Source of the DNA: Chryseobacterium sp. FH2
GTDB taxonomy: Bacteria > Bacteroidota > Bacteroidia > Flavobacteriales > Weeksellaceae
DNA length: 64,000 nt
Assembly (NCBI RefSeq): GCF_001045455.1
Contig: NZ_LFNE01000007.1
Span: forward strand, 124,001-188,000
Direction: 5' to 3'
Shown: positions 27,283 to 35,906 of the stretch, in pieces
Position numbering within the stretch: position 1 is the stretch's first letter
Layout: the number at the start of each line of letters is the position of its first letter
Notes under the pieces: generated by a model
What the model was told of the DNA's origin: nothing
Databases searched by the model: none
The model's input: only the letters and a program-made list of their open reading frames with translations
Position numbers and translations under genes: made by a program

Positions 27283-27777
27283 TTATCTTCCGAACATGCT
27301 GTCGTTCTTGTCTGTTCTAGTGCCATCTTCCAAACGGTATTCCTTCAACATTGGGTGGTATCCTAAATCTTCCATATTTAAAATAGGCCTCAAGTCAGGA
27401 TGTCCTTTAAATTTAATTCCGAAGAAATCATAAGTTTCTCTTTCCATCCAGTTGGCTCCTGCGTATAAATCCACAAGAGAATCAACTTCAATATTTTCTC
27501 TGGACATAAAGATTTTCAGACGTAACCTGAAGTTTGTCATCATATTATGTAAGTGATAAACTACTCCAATTTCTTTATCGGGAAATTCCGGGTAATGGAT
27601 TCCACAAACGTCTGTAAGGAAATTGATTTCCAGTGATGAATCTTTAAGATAATGAATAATCTTTTTGATATCTTCTTTCTTCACTTCGATCGTCAACATT
27701 CCATAAGGCTCTGAACTTGCGATTACAGACTCCGGAAATTCTCTTGTGATTGCTTCTAATACAAATTCGTTTGTCAT
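27283..27777 (-). CDS. nuoC: NADH-quinone oxidoreductase subunit C
   Basis: The 164-residue 30-kDa-type subunit has the F-L-T-D-V-C-G-I-H-Y region near residue 54 and the signature E-R-E-T-Y-D-F-F-G-I-K-F-x-G-H-P-D-L-R-P-I-L near 112. It ends with a short tail. A 74-base gap before nuoD contains short TTTAGGCT repeats. Confidence 0.95.
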   Translation of the reverse strand: MTNEFVLEAITREFPESVIASSEPYGMLTIEVKKEDIKKIIHYLKDSSLEINFLTDVCGIHYPEFPDKEIGVVYHLHNMMTNFRLRLKIFMSRENIEVDSLVDLYAGANWMERETYDFFGIKFKGHPDLRPILNMEDLGYHPMLKEYRLEDGTRTDKNDSMFGR

Positions 27778-27782
27778 TTCCG

Positions 27783-28343
27783 TTAGTTGCTTATGTTGTA
27801 AGAATCTAATAATTTTTGATATTCAGGCATATCCCTTCTTCGGATGCTTTCGCTTTCTGCTAAAGCCTGAACCTGCATTACGCCTTCGATAATCTGCTCC
27901 GGTCTTGGAGGGCATCCCGGAACGTAAACGTCAACAGGGATAATTTTATCGATTCCCTGTAATACGGAATAGGTATCAAAAATACCACCGCTGGAAGCAC
28001 AAGCTCCAACAGCAACCACCCATTTCGGCTCAGCCATCTGGGTGTAAACTTCTTTCAGGACTGGTCCTAATTTTTTAGATATAGTTCCGCAAACCATCAA
28101 CATATCTGCCTGTCTTGGTGAGAAAGAGTTTCTTTCCATACCAAATCTCGAAGCATCATACGTCGGGTTCAGGGTAGCCATAAACTCGATACCACAACAA
28201 GAGGTTGCAAAAGGCAATGGCCAAAGTGAGAACTTTCTAGCCATCCCGATTACACTGCTCAGTTTCGTTGCGAAAAACCCTTCTCCTTCAAATCCTTCCG
28301 GAGCAGGTGCATCTGTTCTTATTACTGGTTTGTTATCTGACAT
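27783..28343 (-). CDS. nuoB: NADH-quinone oxidoreductase subunit B
   Basis: The 186-residue subunit carries the terminal N2 4Fe-4S cluster. Motifs are A-T-S-C-C-G-I-E-F with adjacent Cys near residue 48, a Cys in V-G-A-C-A-S-S-G-G near 113 and V-P-G-C-P-P-R-P-E near 142. Five bases separate it from nuoC. Confidence 0.97.
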   Translation of the reverse strand: MSDNKPVIRTDAPAPEGFEGEGFFATKLSSVIGMARKFSLWPLPFATSCCGIEFMATLNPTYDASRFGMERNSFSPRQADMLMVCGTISKKLGPVLKEVYTQMAEPKWVVAVGACASSGGIFDTYSVLQGIDKIIPVDVYVPGCPPRPEQIIEGVMQVQALAESESIRRRDMPEYQKLLDSYNISN

Positions 28344-28349
28344 TTTAGT

Positions 28350-28443
28350 AGATTTTAGATTTTAAATTAGATTCTAAATTGTTGTTAATGTTAACTTCCC
28401 TTTAAAATCATCATCTAAAATTTATAATTTTTAATTTAAAATT
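28350..28443. repeat. AT-rich intercistronic repeat (nuoA-nuoB gap)
   Basis: The left half (AGATTTTAGATTTTAAATT) and the right half (ATCTAAAATTTATAATTTTT) are imperfect inverted copies, of the same kind as in the nuoE-D and nuoG-H gaps. Confidence 0.5.
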
Positions 28444-28444
28444 T

Positions 28445-28816
28445 TTATTTATCCCAATCTAACGCACCGCGCTTCCATACATAAAAAAATGCCATGAAGA
28501 AAATCGCCACGAACATAAGTACTGCCAAGAATCCTTCCATTCCAAATTCTCTGAAGTTTACAGCATAAGGATAAAAAAATACGATTTCGATATCGAATAA
28601 TACGAATAATACCGCAGTCAAAAAGTACTTAATGGAAAACGGTGTTCTTGCATTTCCTTCTACCGGGACTCCACATTCCCAGCTTTGGTTTTTCACAGAA
28701 TTTCCTTTTTTCTGTTTTGGACCTAAAAAATGCGCTCCAAGCAAAGAAACCGCTACGAATGCTATCGCAACACCTGCTTGTATTAGGATTGGAATATAAC
28801 TTTCAGGTAAATTCAT
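28445..28816 (-). CDS. nuoA: NADH-quinone oxidoreductase subunit A
   Basis: The 123-residue membrane subunit has three helices. The conserved W-E-C-G-V-P near residue 48 and F-D-I-E-I-V-F-F-Y-P-Y-A near 75 are both present. It is the first gene of the operon. Confidence 0.96.
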   Translation of the reverse strand: MNLPESYIPILIQAGVAIAFVAVSLLGAHFLGPKQKKGNSVKNQSWECGVPVEGNARTPFSIKYFLTAVLFVLFDIEIVFFYPYAVNFREFGMEGFLAVLMFVAIFFMAFFYVWKRGALDWDK

Positions 28817-28839
28817 TTTTGCATTATTATCTCAATTTG

Positions 28840-28847
28840 CAAATTTA
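28840..28847 (-). promoter_or_regulatory. Candidate -7 box of the nuo operon promoter
   Basis: On the minus strand the sequence reads TAAATTTG, a match to the Bacteroidetes -7 consensus TAnnTTTG, 24 bases before the nuoA start codon. A good -33 TTTG at the right distance is not seen, so the call is modest. Confidence 0.4.
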
Positions 28848-28937
28848 GCGAATAAACAAGAAAGCATGAAATTAATAAGCTTAAAAGTGGGATTAAAATG
28901 AGGAAAACCGGTAATTTAGAATTAATAAAAATAACAC

Positions 28938-29114
28938 TTATTTTCGCATTTTTTTAAGGAGAGAGTATCCCATAAATGAAATGTAAGCAAAAATAATACT
29001 GGCATAAATTATATTAAATGCAGTGTTCGTTTTATCATCTTCAGTTTGGAAAAAAAGATTATAAACAATATATCCTGCAATTAAAATTGCAAAAATAATC
29101 AGGTGTGGCTTCAT
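28938..29114 (-). CDS. Small two-helix membrane protein
   Basis: A 58-codon gene runs from ATG 29112-29114 to TAA at 28938. The protein has a hydrophobic segment at residues 4-20, a polar turn (F-F-Q-T-E-D-D-K-T-N) and a second hydrophobic segment at about 35-50, ending K-K-M-R-K, so both ends are probably cytoplasmic. It fills most of the gap between nuoA and the GNAT gene. Composition and layout look like a real small membrane protein, but I do not recognise a family. Confidence 0.5.
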   Translation of the reverse strand: MKPHLIIFAILIAGYIVYNLFFQTEDDKTNTAFNIIYASIIFAYISFMGYSLLKKMRK

Positions 29115-29214
29115 AAGAAAAAATTATAGGTGTTCGTTATGAATTAAGTTGTGAATATTTTGATTTGCAAATGATTTCATTCATGGTTCAAAACATATAT
29201 TCATAACTTGATTA

Positions 29215-30342
29215 TCATTTTATAGTTAAAGAGTACGTTCTTCTTCGTTTATGATTTACGGGGTTGTAATCCTGCCAAAGAACCTGCACGCTTTTATTTT
29301 CTTCCAACTCAGGATTGGTTTCGGCAAAATCTATTCCCATACTTGTAAATCGTACAAAAATTTCTTTAAAGATGATTGCTGTTACTCCACGTCTTTGGTA
29401 TTCGGGATGAATTCCGATAAGGTAGAAATTAGCCCGGTCATTTTTCTTGCTTGCCTGTAAAAAATGCCACCATCCGAAAGGAAATAGTTTTCCTTTAGAT
29501 TTTTGTAAAGCTTTTGAATACGAAGGCATTGTGATTGCAAAGGAAATTAATTCATTGTTCTCATCAACTACACAAATGACATAATTTTTATCAATAAACG
29601 GGAAATATTTTTCTTTATAAGTCTTTATTTGCTCGTCTGAAATAGGAGTATACGTTGAAAGGTGTTTATAAGTTTCATCCAGTAATTTAAACATTGGTTC
29701 TACGAAAGGTAAAATCTCCTCTTTTGATTTAAAATGTAAGACTTTAAGTTTGTATTTCTGGGCAATCAACCCACTGAATTTTTCAACTTTTTCCGGCAAA
29801 ACTTTAGGGAAATTCATTTCAAACTCTACCCATTCTTTTTCTTTGGTTAAGCCAAGCTCTTCGAGGTGTTTAGGATAATATGCGTGATTGTAAATTCCTA
29901 TCATTGTTGCCAATTTGTCAAACCCCATTGTAAGCATTCCTGCTTTGTCAAGATTAGTGAAACCCATTGGGCCTTCAATTTTGTCTATATTGTTTTCTTT
30001 AGCATAATCAATTGCTTTTTGGATCAATGCTTTAGAAACTTCTTTATCGTCAATAAAATCAATCCATCCAAAACGAACCTTTTTTATCCCTAATTCCTTT
30101 TCTTCTTTGTGATTAATGATTACCGCAATTCTTCCAACTACTTTATTGTCTTTCAGTGCTAAAAACTGTTTGGATTTTGAATAATTTAACGCAGGGTTTT
30201 CTTTAGTATTCCAGATTTTAAACTCATCTTTAATGAAAGAAGGAACATAATAGGGATTATTTTTGTATAAATCCATAGGAAATTTTACAAATTGTTTTAG
30301 TTCGCCAGGCGTTCTTACTTCAATAACTGAGACTTTAGACAT
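29215..30342 (-). CDS. GNAT-fold acetyltransferase-like protein
   Basis: The 375-residue protein matches a GNAT-related family common in Bacteroidetes. Seen are an N-terminal L-Y-K-N-N-P-Y-Y-V-P block, a G-P-M-G-F-T-N-L-D-K-A-G stretch near residue 125 and a C-terminal acyl-CoA-loop-like I-G-I-H-P-E-Y-Q-R-R-G-V near 315. I start at the ATG at 30340-30342 (MSKVSVI); a further ATG upstream adds nine poorly conserved residues. Substrate unknown. Confidence 0.72.
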   Translation of the reverse strand: MSKVSVIEVRTPGELKQFVKFPMDLYKNNPYYVPSFIKDEFKIWNTKENPALNYSKSKQFLALKDNKVVGRIAVIINHKEEKELGIKKVRFGWIDFIDDKEVSKALIQKAIDYAKENNIDKIEGPMGFTNLDKAGMLTMGFDKLATMIGIYNHAYYPKHLEELGLTKEKEWVEFEMNFPKVLPEKVEKFSGLIAQKYKLKVLHFKSKEEILPFVEPMFKLLDETYKHLSTYTPISDEQIKTYKEKYFPFIDKNYVICVVDENNELISFAITMPSYSKALQKSKGKLFPFGWWHFLQASKKNDRANFYLIGIHPEYQRRGVTAIIFKEIFVRFTSMGIDFAETNPELEENKSVQVLWQDYNPVNHKRRRTYSLTIK

Positions 30343-30448
30343 AACTTTAAAAGGGTAATTATGGGACAAATATAAATAATAAAATTGTAATACTTTGGCA
30401 CAATTTTTACATCATACAGGTTGAAAATATATATTAAAGTTTATTAAA

Positions 30449-31159
30449 ATGATTGGTTATTACATTATTATCGGTATTTCAATGCTGGTGAGCTGGTTTG
30501 TCTCGTCAAGATTGAAATCTAAATTTGAATATTATTCTAAGGTGCATCTTCGAAACGGGTTGTCTGGTAAGGAAGTGGCTGAAAAGATGTTGAGGGATAA
30601 CGGTATTAATGATGTTCAGGTAATCTCCGTTCCTGGACAGTTAACTGATCACTATAATCCGGCAGATAAAACAGTAAATCTTTCAGAGGGGGTTTATATG
30701 CAGAGAAACGCGGCGGCAGCAGCTGTTGCAGCCCATGAGTGTGGACATGCCGTGCAGCATGCAGTAGGGTATTCGATGTTACAATTACGTTCTAAATTAG
30801 TCCCGATTGTCAATATCAGCTCAAATCTGATGCAGTTTGTTCTTATTGCGGGTATCGGTATCATGGCAGCTACAAGAACTATTGATAATCCAAACGGAAA
30901 TACATTAGTTTTAGCAATTGGTGTTATTATGTTTGCGTTCACTACTGTTTTTGCTTTTGTAACGCTTCCGGTAGAATATGATGCAAGTAACAGAGCTATG
31001 AAATGGCTGAAGGATACAGGTACTGTAACTCCTGAAGAATATGTAGGAGTACAGGACAGTTTAAAATGGGCGGCGAGAACTTATGTTGTGGCTGCTATCG
31101 GCTCGCTTGCTCAGCTTCTTTACTGGGCATCTCTATTGATGGGGGGAAGGAGAAATTAG
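30449..31159 (+). CDS. YugP-like neutral zinc metallopeptidase
   Basis: The 236-residue membrane protein has an N-terminal anchor, the zinc-binding motif A-A-H-E-C-G-H-A-V-Q-H at about residues 91-101 (HEXXH) and two or three hydrophobic segments after it, with Y-D-A-S-N-R-A near 177 supplying a possible third ligand region. This fits the YugP/PF04298 family. Its physiological substrate is unknown. It ends overlapping the convergent YigZ gene by four bases. Confidence 0.88.
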   Translation: MIGYYIIIGISMLVSWFVSSRLKSKFEYYSKVHLRNGLSGKEVAEKMLRDNGINDVQVISVPGQLTDHYNPADKTVNLSEGVYMQRNAAAAAVAAHECGHAVQHAVGYSMLQLRSKLVPIVNISSNLMQFVLIAGIGIMAATRTIDNPNGNTLVLAIGVIMFAFTTVFAFVTLPVEYDASNRAMKWLKDTGTVTPEEYVGVQDSLKWAARTYVVAAIGSLAQLLYWASLLMGGRRN

Positions 31160-31758
31160 TTTTTAAATTCAAAGGAAATATATTGCGTCTCGGACAATTT
31201 GTCTGAGATGCTTTCTTTTTGTGCCAATTTTAATGATGCTGTTAATGTGCAGTTTTCATTTGCATCAAAATTTAAAACTTTTGCATCAAATTTCGAGAGC
31301 AGCGTGAATATTATGTTTTGTTGATTAAAATTGAATTGAATTTCAATTTCCGTTTCTAATTCTCTGGTTATAATATTGGCTTCTTCTAAAGTGATTTTTG
31401 CAGATTCTTTATATGTTTTTACCAAGCCGGAAACGCCTAGCTTTGTTCCTCCATAATATCGAACTACAATAACCAAAATGTTTGTAACTTCATTAGCTAA
31501 AAGTTGATTGTAAATTGGAAGTCCTGCGCTTCCTGACGGTTCACCATCATCATTTGCTCGATAGTTTTCTCCATTCAAACCTATCCTGAATGCATAACAA
31601 TGATGTGTTGCTTTAGGATGTTCTGTCCGGATTTTTTCTAGAGCACTCTTGAGTTCATCTTCATTATTCACAGGAAAAGCAAATCCGATGAACTTGCTGC
31701 CTTTTTCTTTTAATAAAGTATTTTCTATGGGTTTTTCTATGGTTTTGTATTCGAACAT
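31156..31758 (-). CDS. YigZ/IMPACT family protein
   Basis: The 200-residue protein has the UPF0029 N-terminal signature: K-G-S-K-F-I-G-F, H-H-C-Y-A-F-R-I-G near residue 52 and N-D-D-G-E-P-S-G-S-A-G-L-P near 67, then V-R-Y-Y-G-G-T-K-L-G near 100. The C-terminal part is a ferredoxin-like domain. IMPACT-family proteins bind ribosomes or regulate translation in eukaryotes; the bacterial role is not settled. Confidence 0.9.
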   Translation of the reverse strand: MFEYKTIEKPIENTLLKEKGSKFIGFAFPVNNEDELKSALEKIRTEHPKATHHCYAFRIGLNGENYRANDDGEPSGSAGLPIYNQLLANEVTNILVIVVRYYGGTKLGVSGLVKTYKESAKITLEEANIITRELETEIEIQFNFNQQNIIFTLLSKFDAKVLNFDANENCTLTASLKLAQKESISDKLSETQYISFEFKN

Positions 31759-31805
31759 TTACCTGCTACAGTTTTAAGACTCTACAAAATTACATTTAAT
31801 AATAA

Positions 31806-31829
31806 AGAAAAAAGAGCGTTTCCGCTCTT
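31806..31829 (-). terminator. Terminator after the bacteriocin-like remnant
   Basis: AAGAGCG / CGCTCTT with a four-base loop (31812-31829) is followed on the minus strand by a T-rich run. It lies 26 bases after the stop of the small Cys-rich gene remnant. Confidence 0.65.
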
Positions 31830-31854
31830 ATAATTGAAATACTGTATAAAATTA

Positions 31855-32027
31855 TTAACAAGATATAGGGAAACTTCCTTCTACCCAAGCAGGAGGGCAA
31901 CTCATACTTGATGGGTTGGGACAACATTGAGCCTGTAAAGTTGGCGGGTAATAAGTACAACACTGTGGTCTGATTCCCCGGATAATTTTTTTAGGCTTTC
32001 TCTAGAAATTTTTCTTAGATTTTTCAT
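31855..32027 (-). pseudogene. Bacteriocin-like Cys-rich peptide gene with an apparent frameshift
   Basis: From ATG 32025-32027 the reading starts M-K-N-L-R-K-I-S-R-E-S-L-K-K, the leader type of the small bacteriocin-like proteins common in Chryseobacterium. A run of seven A (minus strand) then throws the frame off and a stop follows about 26 codons later. In the next frame the rest reads on without stops: R-G-I-R-P-Q-C-C, then P-N-P-S-S-M-S-C-P-P and a terminal Cys before TAA at 31855. One extra A in the run would restore a peptide of about 57 residues with six Cys. It may be a real pseudogene, a slippage site or a sequencing error in a homopolymer. Confidence 0.6.
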
Positions 32028-32128
32028 AATTGTTTTGGTATTTGAGCTTTAATCCGAACTTTTTCGGCTTAGTTTAGTAATAACCAAATTAATGAATTAT
32101 TTCAAATAAAAGTGATAAAAAATAATAT

Positions 32129-33157
32129 TTATGAATTTTTTAACTCAAAGAAAGAGACGGAATTATCTCTGAATTTTTCGATTTTATTAGGCGTGAAATC
32201 AAACTTCGGAGCTTTTGTTCCATTCTCCAGCTCCAAACTTTCATTTCTAATAATAATTGCTTCATCCCAAAGATTAGCATCAATAAATTGTTGTAAGGTA
32301 AAACTTCCACCTTCAATAATTATCGATTGTATTTGTTCTTTGTATAATGTATCCATTAAATCTGACAGAAAATTTTCTTTTTCAATCTTAATAAATTGAA
32401 TATTATTTTCGGCTCCATCTTTAATTGAATTAAAAACTAGAGTTTTAGCTTCTTTATTGTATATTTTAAAATCACCCGGAACTTTTAAATCAAAATCAAT
32501 TAAAATTCTTACGGGATTTTCTCCTTCAACATTTCTTACTGTCAAACTCGGGTTGTCATTTAATGCTGTTTGTGTTCCTACTAAAATAGCATGTTCATCA
32601 GCTCTCAGCTGATGAACAAATTGATTTACCAAAGAATTTGATATGGAGTAGGGTTTAAACTCTTTATCTAGGAATCCATTTCCGGATTCTGCCCATTTTA
32701 AAATAATATAAGGTCTTTTCTTTTCGTGATAAGTGAAGAATCGCTTGTTTAATTCAATACATTCTTTTTCCAGAATACCTGAAACTACTTCAATTCCTGC
32801 ATCTTGAATGATTTTTTTGCCTTTTCCGCTCACTTTATCATGAGAATCCATGGCGCCAATTACAACTTTTTTAAAGCCAACCTCTTTGATTTTTAATGCA
32901 CAAGGCGGAGTTTTTCCATAATGAGCACATGGTTCCAGAGAAACATAAATGGTGGATTCAGAAATAAGGTTTTTATCTTTAACAGAATTAATAGCATTGA
33001 TTTCAGCATGATTTTCTCCGGCTTTATGATGATAGCCTTCACCAATAATTTTATTATGGTGAACAATTACACTTCCGACCAAAGGATTCGGATATGTTTT
33101 ACCCAGTGCCTTTTGAGCTAATTCAATACATCTTTTTATGTATAATTCGTTCTGCAT
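32129..33157 (-). CDS. ribD: Riboflavin biosynthesis deaminase/reductase RibD
   Basis: The 342-residue bifunctional enzyme deaminates and then reduces the pyrimidine intermediate of riboflavin synthesis. The N-terminal deaminase has the zinc motif H-A-E-I-N-A near residue 49 and E-P-C-A-H-Y-G-K-T-P-P-C near 75. The C-terminal reductase domain begins near 148 (R-P-Y-I-I-L-K-W-A) and includes V-G-T-Q-T-A-L-N-D-N-P near 190 and I-I-E-G-G-S near 280. Length is typical. Confidence 0.95.
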   Translation of the reverse strand: MQNELYIKRCIELAQKALGKTYPNPLVGSVIVHHNKIIGEGYHHKAGENHAEINAINSVKDKNLISESTIYVSLEPCAHYGKTPPCALKIKEVGFKKVVIGAMDSHDKVSGKGKKIIQDAGIEVVSGILEKECIELNKRFFTYHEKKRPYIILKWAESGNGFLDKEFKPYSISNSLVNQFVHQLRADEHAILVGTQTALNDNPSLTVRNVEGENPVRILIDFDLKVPGDFKIYNKEAKTLVFNSIKDGAENNIQFIKIEKENFLSDLMDTLYKEQIQSIIIEGGSFTLQQFIDANLWDEAIIIRNESLELENGTKAPKFDFTPNKIEKFRDNSVSFFELKNS

Positions 33158-33167
33158 AATATGAAAG

Positions 33168-33205
33168 AAAAAGGCGAAGACAAATTTCTTTGCTTCGCCT
33201 TTTTT
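33168..33205 (-). terminator. Terminator of the DUF349 gene
   Basis: AAAAAGGCGAAG pairs with CTTCGCCTTTTT across a 13-base loop. On the minus strand a T-rich run follows. It separates the DUF349 gene from ribD. Confidence 0.75.
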
Positions 33206-33221
33206 AGTTTTTTACTTTTAT

Positions 33222-35030
33222 TTATTCTCCAGCAATAATGTTGTGAAGATTTTGCTTTAACGTTTCCAAATGAGCTTTTTTCTCATCAATCGAATCAAAA
33301 GTTTCTTTCAATAGAAGATTTTCTCTCGATGGGTTTTTGAAAAATGCTAAATTGTTCTCCAGTTTTACGATTTCAGCTTCCAAATCAGAGATTTGGCTCT
33401 TAATTTTTCTTGCTTTATCTGTCAGTTGATTTTCAGATAAGCCTTCTTCTTTAAGATCCAGCTCATTGATTTTGTTTAATTTCAATTTTTCTCTTAATGT
33501 TTTGTTGAATTCAGAGTTGATTGAAATTTTATCTCTTGGAACCTTTCCGATATTATTCCAAGCAGTTTTTATGGATTCAATTCTTTCGATGCTACCTTCT
33601 TCGTTAGTAACGGTTTTCAGATCATCAAGAAGAGCTTTTTTATTCTTGTAGTTTTCTTTCCAGTTATCAGTAGAAGCATTGCTTTTTTCCCTGTAATTGT
33701 TGAAGAAACTATTACAGGCATCACGAAATTCGTCCCAGATTTTATTCGTCATGCTTTTCGGAACATGCCCGATTTTTTTCCAATCATCCTGAAGTTTTTT
33801 GAACAATGGAACAGCAATATCCCACTCCTCATTGTTCATATTATCTTTTGCAGTTTGGATCAGCTTTAATTTTTCGTCCAAATTAGCCTGCTGAGAACCT
33901 TTTAATGATTTGTAGTATGTATTTTTAGTTGTATTAAAACTTCTTAATATTGTTTTAAACTCATTCCAATTTTGGTTAGAAAGTTTTCTGGGAACACTTC
34001 CTGTTTTCAAGAATTCAGAACGTAGATCTTCAACTCTTCTGATAGAATTCTGCCAATAACTATGACTTGGAGTTTCGGCAGGCTCAGAAAGTTTTTTGAT
34101 TTCAGCGATAATCTGGTTTTTCTTCTCAAGATTAGCGTTTTGTTCAGTTTCAATTGCTGCTGAAAGTTCAGATTTTCTTTCGTGGATTTTGTTTGAAATT
34201 TCTTTAAACTCTTCCCATGTTTTTTCACGGAATTCTTCTGCTACAGGCTCAGCTTCTTCTTTCCAAAGTTTATGAAGATATTGTAATTCATTTAATGCTT
34301 TTTGAATTACGGGTTCGTTTTCCAATTCTTTTGCACGCTCAATGATATGCTGTCTTTTTTCAAGGTTGTGGCTGTATTCCTGCTCCAAGAATTCTTTGTT
34401 TAAATCCAGCATTTGATAAAACTGATTCAAGTGATGGAAATAGTTATTATTAAGAATTTTGAATTCAGACTTAGCAACCTGTCCTGCATTTGACCAATCT
34501 TCTTTTATCTCGCGAATAGATTTAAAAAGATTAGTTCCCGGTTCAGAATTTGTATAAAGATTTTTGAGTCTTTCGATAATGCTTTGGCGATGCTCGAGAT
34601 TTTTCTTTTGCTCTTCTTCCTGAGATTTTTGGTAAGTATCGTGCTTTTCTCTGAAAATATTTACCAAAGCCGAAAACTTAGCCTGGGAAGGATGCTCGTA
34701 ACTGAAGTTTTCAGGAGCATTTCCCCCATCTACATATTCATGCTTTTTATCTTCCACTTCATCGTGGATAAAATGACTTGCTTTTTCTTTTAATTGATTA
34801 AATTTCCTGAAATCTTCTCCAGCATTAGGTGAGTTGATGATTTTTTCCATTTCTTTCAAAGCATCAGCTAAAGTGATATCTGTATCTACATGTTCTTCAT
34901 GGTGCTCAGCTTCATCTTCTGGAGTGTTATCAGACTGAGATGTAGTATTTTCAGATGTTTCTTCTTGAGATACTTCTTCGGTAGAATTTTTCTTTTCTTC
35001 GTTTTCAGAAAGGTTGTTTTCTGTAGTCAT
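33222..35030 (-). CDS. DUF349 repeat protein
   Basis: The 602-residue protein starts with an acidic, Ser/Thr/Glu-rich disordered stretch of about 60 residues. It then shows at least four tandem DUF349-like helical repeats, each with a W near the end of a helix (D-W-K-K-I-G-H-V-P, A-W-N-N-I-G-K-V-P). The C-terminal 80 residues form a likely coiled coil. No enzyme motif is visible. The family is widespread in Bacteroidetes with no settled role. Confidence 0.82.
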   Translation of the reverse strand: MTTENNLSENEEKKNSTEEVSQEETSENTTSQSDNTPEDEAEHHEEHVDTDITLADALKEMEKIINSPNAGEDFRKFNQLKEKASHFIHDEVEDKKHEYVDGGNAPENFSYEHPSQAKFSALVNIFREKHDTYQKSQEEEQKKNLEHRQSIIERLKNLYTNSEPGTNLFKSIREIKEDWSNAGQVAKSEFKILNNNYFHHLNQFYQMLDLNKEFLEQEYSHNLEKRQHIIERAKELENEPVIQKALNELQYLHKLWKEEAEPVAEEFREKTWEEFKEISNKIHERKSELSAAIETEQNANLEKKNQIIAEIKKLSEPAETPSHSYWQNSIRRVEDLRSEFLKTGSVPRKLSNQNWNEFKTILRSFNTTKNTYYKSLKGSQQANLDEKLKLIQTAKDNMNNEEWDIAVPLFKKLQDDWKKIGHVPKSMTNKIWDEFRDACNSFFNNYREKSNASTDNWKENYKNKKALLDDLKTVTNEEGSIERIESIKTAWNNIGKVPRDKISINSEFNKTLREKLKLNKINELDLKEEGLSENQLTDKARKIKSQISDLEAEIVKLENNLAFFKNPSRENLLLKETFDSIDEKKAHLETLKQNLHNIIAGE

Positions 35031-35105
35031 AGCAAATCTTTTATGTGAGTGGCGTTAATATACTCTTATCTAATAGCTAAAAGCCAAATAAAGCACTAAT
35101 TTATG

Positions 35106-35843
35106 TTATTTTTTTTGAAAATTCCAAATTTCCCAAGCTTTTTCTGCTTGCTGCTCCAGCATGTAATAGCCGTTCACTGTTTTTGCTCCTTTTTCAGAAG
35201 CATTGATAATAAATTTTGTATAATTTGGGTTGTAAATTAAATCGATAATTAAATGATCTTTAGACAAACCTTCAAAGGGAAAATGCAAACAATCTTCTAC
35301 ATTTGGGAAAGTGCCGACAGGCGTGCATTGAATGATGATTTTGTGATCTTCAACCGTTTTTTTATCTAAATTTTCAAAATTGATTTCGGAGTTTCTTGAT
35401 ATCGTTACTGAGGAAATTCCATGTTTGTCTAAAACATATTTTACTGCTTTTGCAGCGCCTCCGCTTCCTAAAATTATAGCCGAATTTTGATGTGGTTTTT
35501 TATGAAGAAATAATGTTTTTTCAAATCCGAAGGCATCTGTATTGTAACCGGTTTTCTTGCCGTTTTGAATCAGAACACAGTTGACAGCGCCTATTTTTTC
35601 AGCTTCATCACTTAATTCATCCAAATAGCTGATAATTTTTTCTTTATAGGGTATGGTGACATTGAAACCTAAAAGCTCAGGTGTGGAGAATAAATTTTCA
35701 ACTTCGTGAATTTCGTTTAAATCAAAAATGTTATAAGAATAACCTTTTAACATCAGTTTTTGAAATTTGTCTTCAAAGAATTTTTTGGAAAAAGAATATG
35801 AAATATTTCTCCCGATTAAGCCTAATTTTTTATTGGAATCCAT
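35106..35843 (-). CDS. aroE: Shikimate dehydrogenase
   Basis: The 245-residue enzyme reduces 3-dehydroshikimate with NADPH in the shikimate pathway. Motifs include G-L-I-G-R-N-I-S-Y-S-F-S-K near the start, N-V-T-I-P-Y-K near 60 with the catalytic Lys, G-Y-N-T-D-A-F-G near 95 and the nucleotide loop G-S-G-G-A-A near 122. I start at ATG 35841-35843, which removes a 21-residue non-conserved extension. It is on the short side but complete. Confidence 0.92.
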   Translation of the reverse strand: MDSNKKLGLIGRNISYSFSKKFFEDKFQKLMLKGYSYNIFDLNEIHEVENLFSTPELLGFNVTIPYKEKIISYLDELSDEAEKIGAVNCVLIQNGKKTGYNTDAFGFEKTLFLHKKPHQNSAIILGSGGAAKAVKYVLDKHGISSVTISRNSEINFENLDKKTVEDHKIIIQCTPVGTFPNVEDCLHFPFEGLSKDHLIIDLIYNPNYTKFIINASEKGAKTVNGYYMLEQQAEKAWEIWNFQKK

Positions 35844-35861
35844 ATTCAAAAATAAAAAAAA

Positions 35862-35880
35862 AGACCGAAAAAATCGGTCT
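35862..35880 (-). terminator. Terminator of the endonuclease I gene
   Basis: AGACCGA / TCGGTCT stem with a short A-rich loop. Reading the minus strand, a run of nine T follows directly. Confidence 0.8.
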
Positions 35881-35906
35881 CCTTTAATATGAAATATTTT
35901 TAACAA

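Noticed and set aside
35844..35906. Longer aroE start
   Set aside because: The region is a terminator hairpin; the conserved protein begins at 35843.
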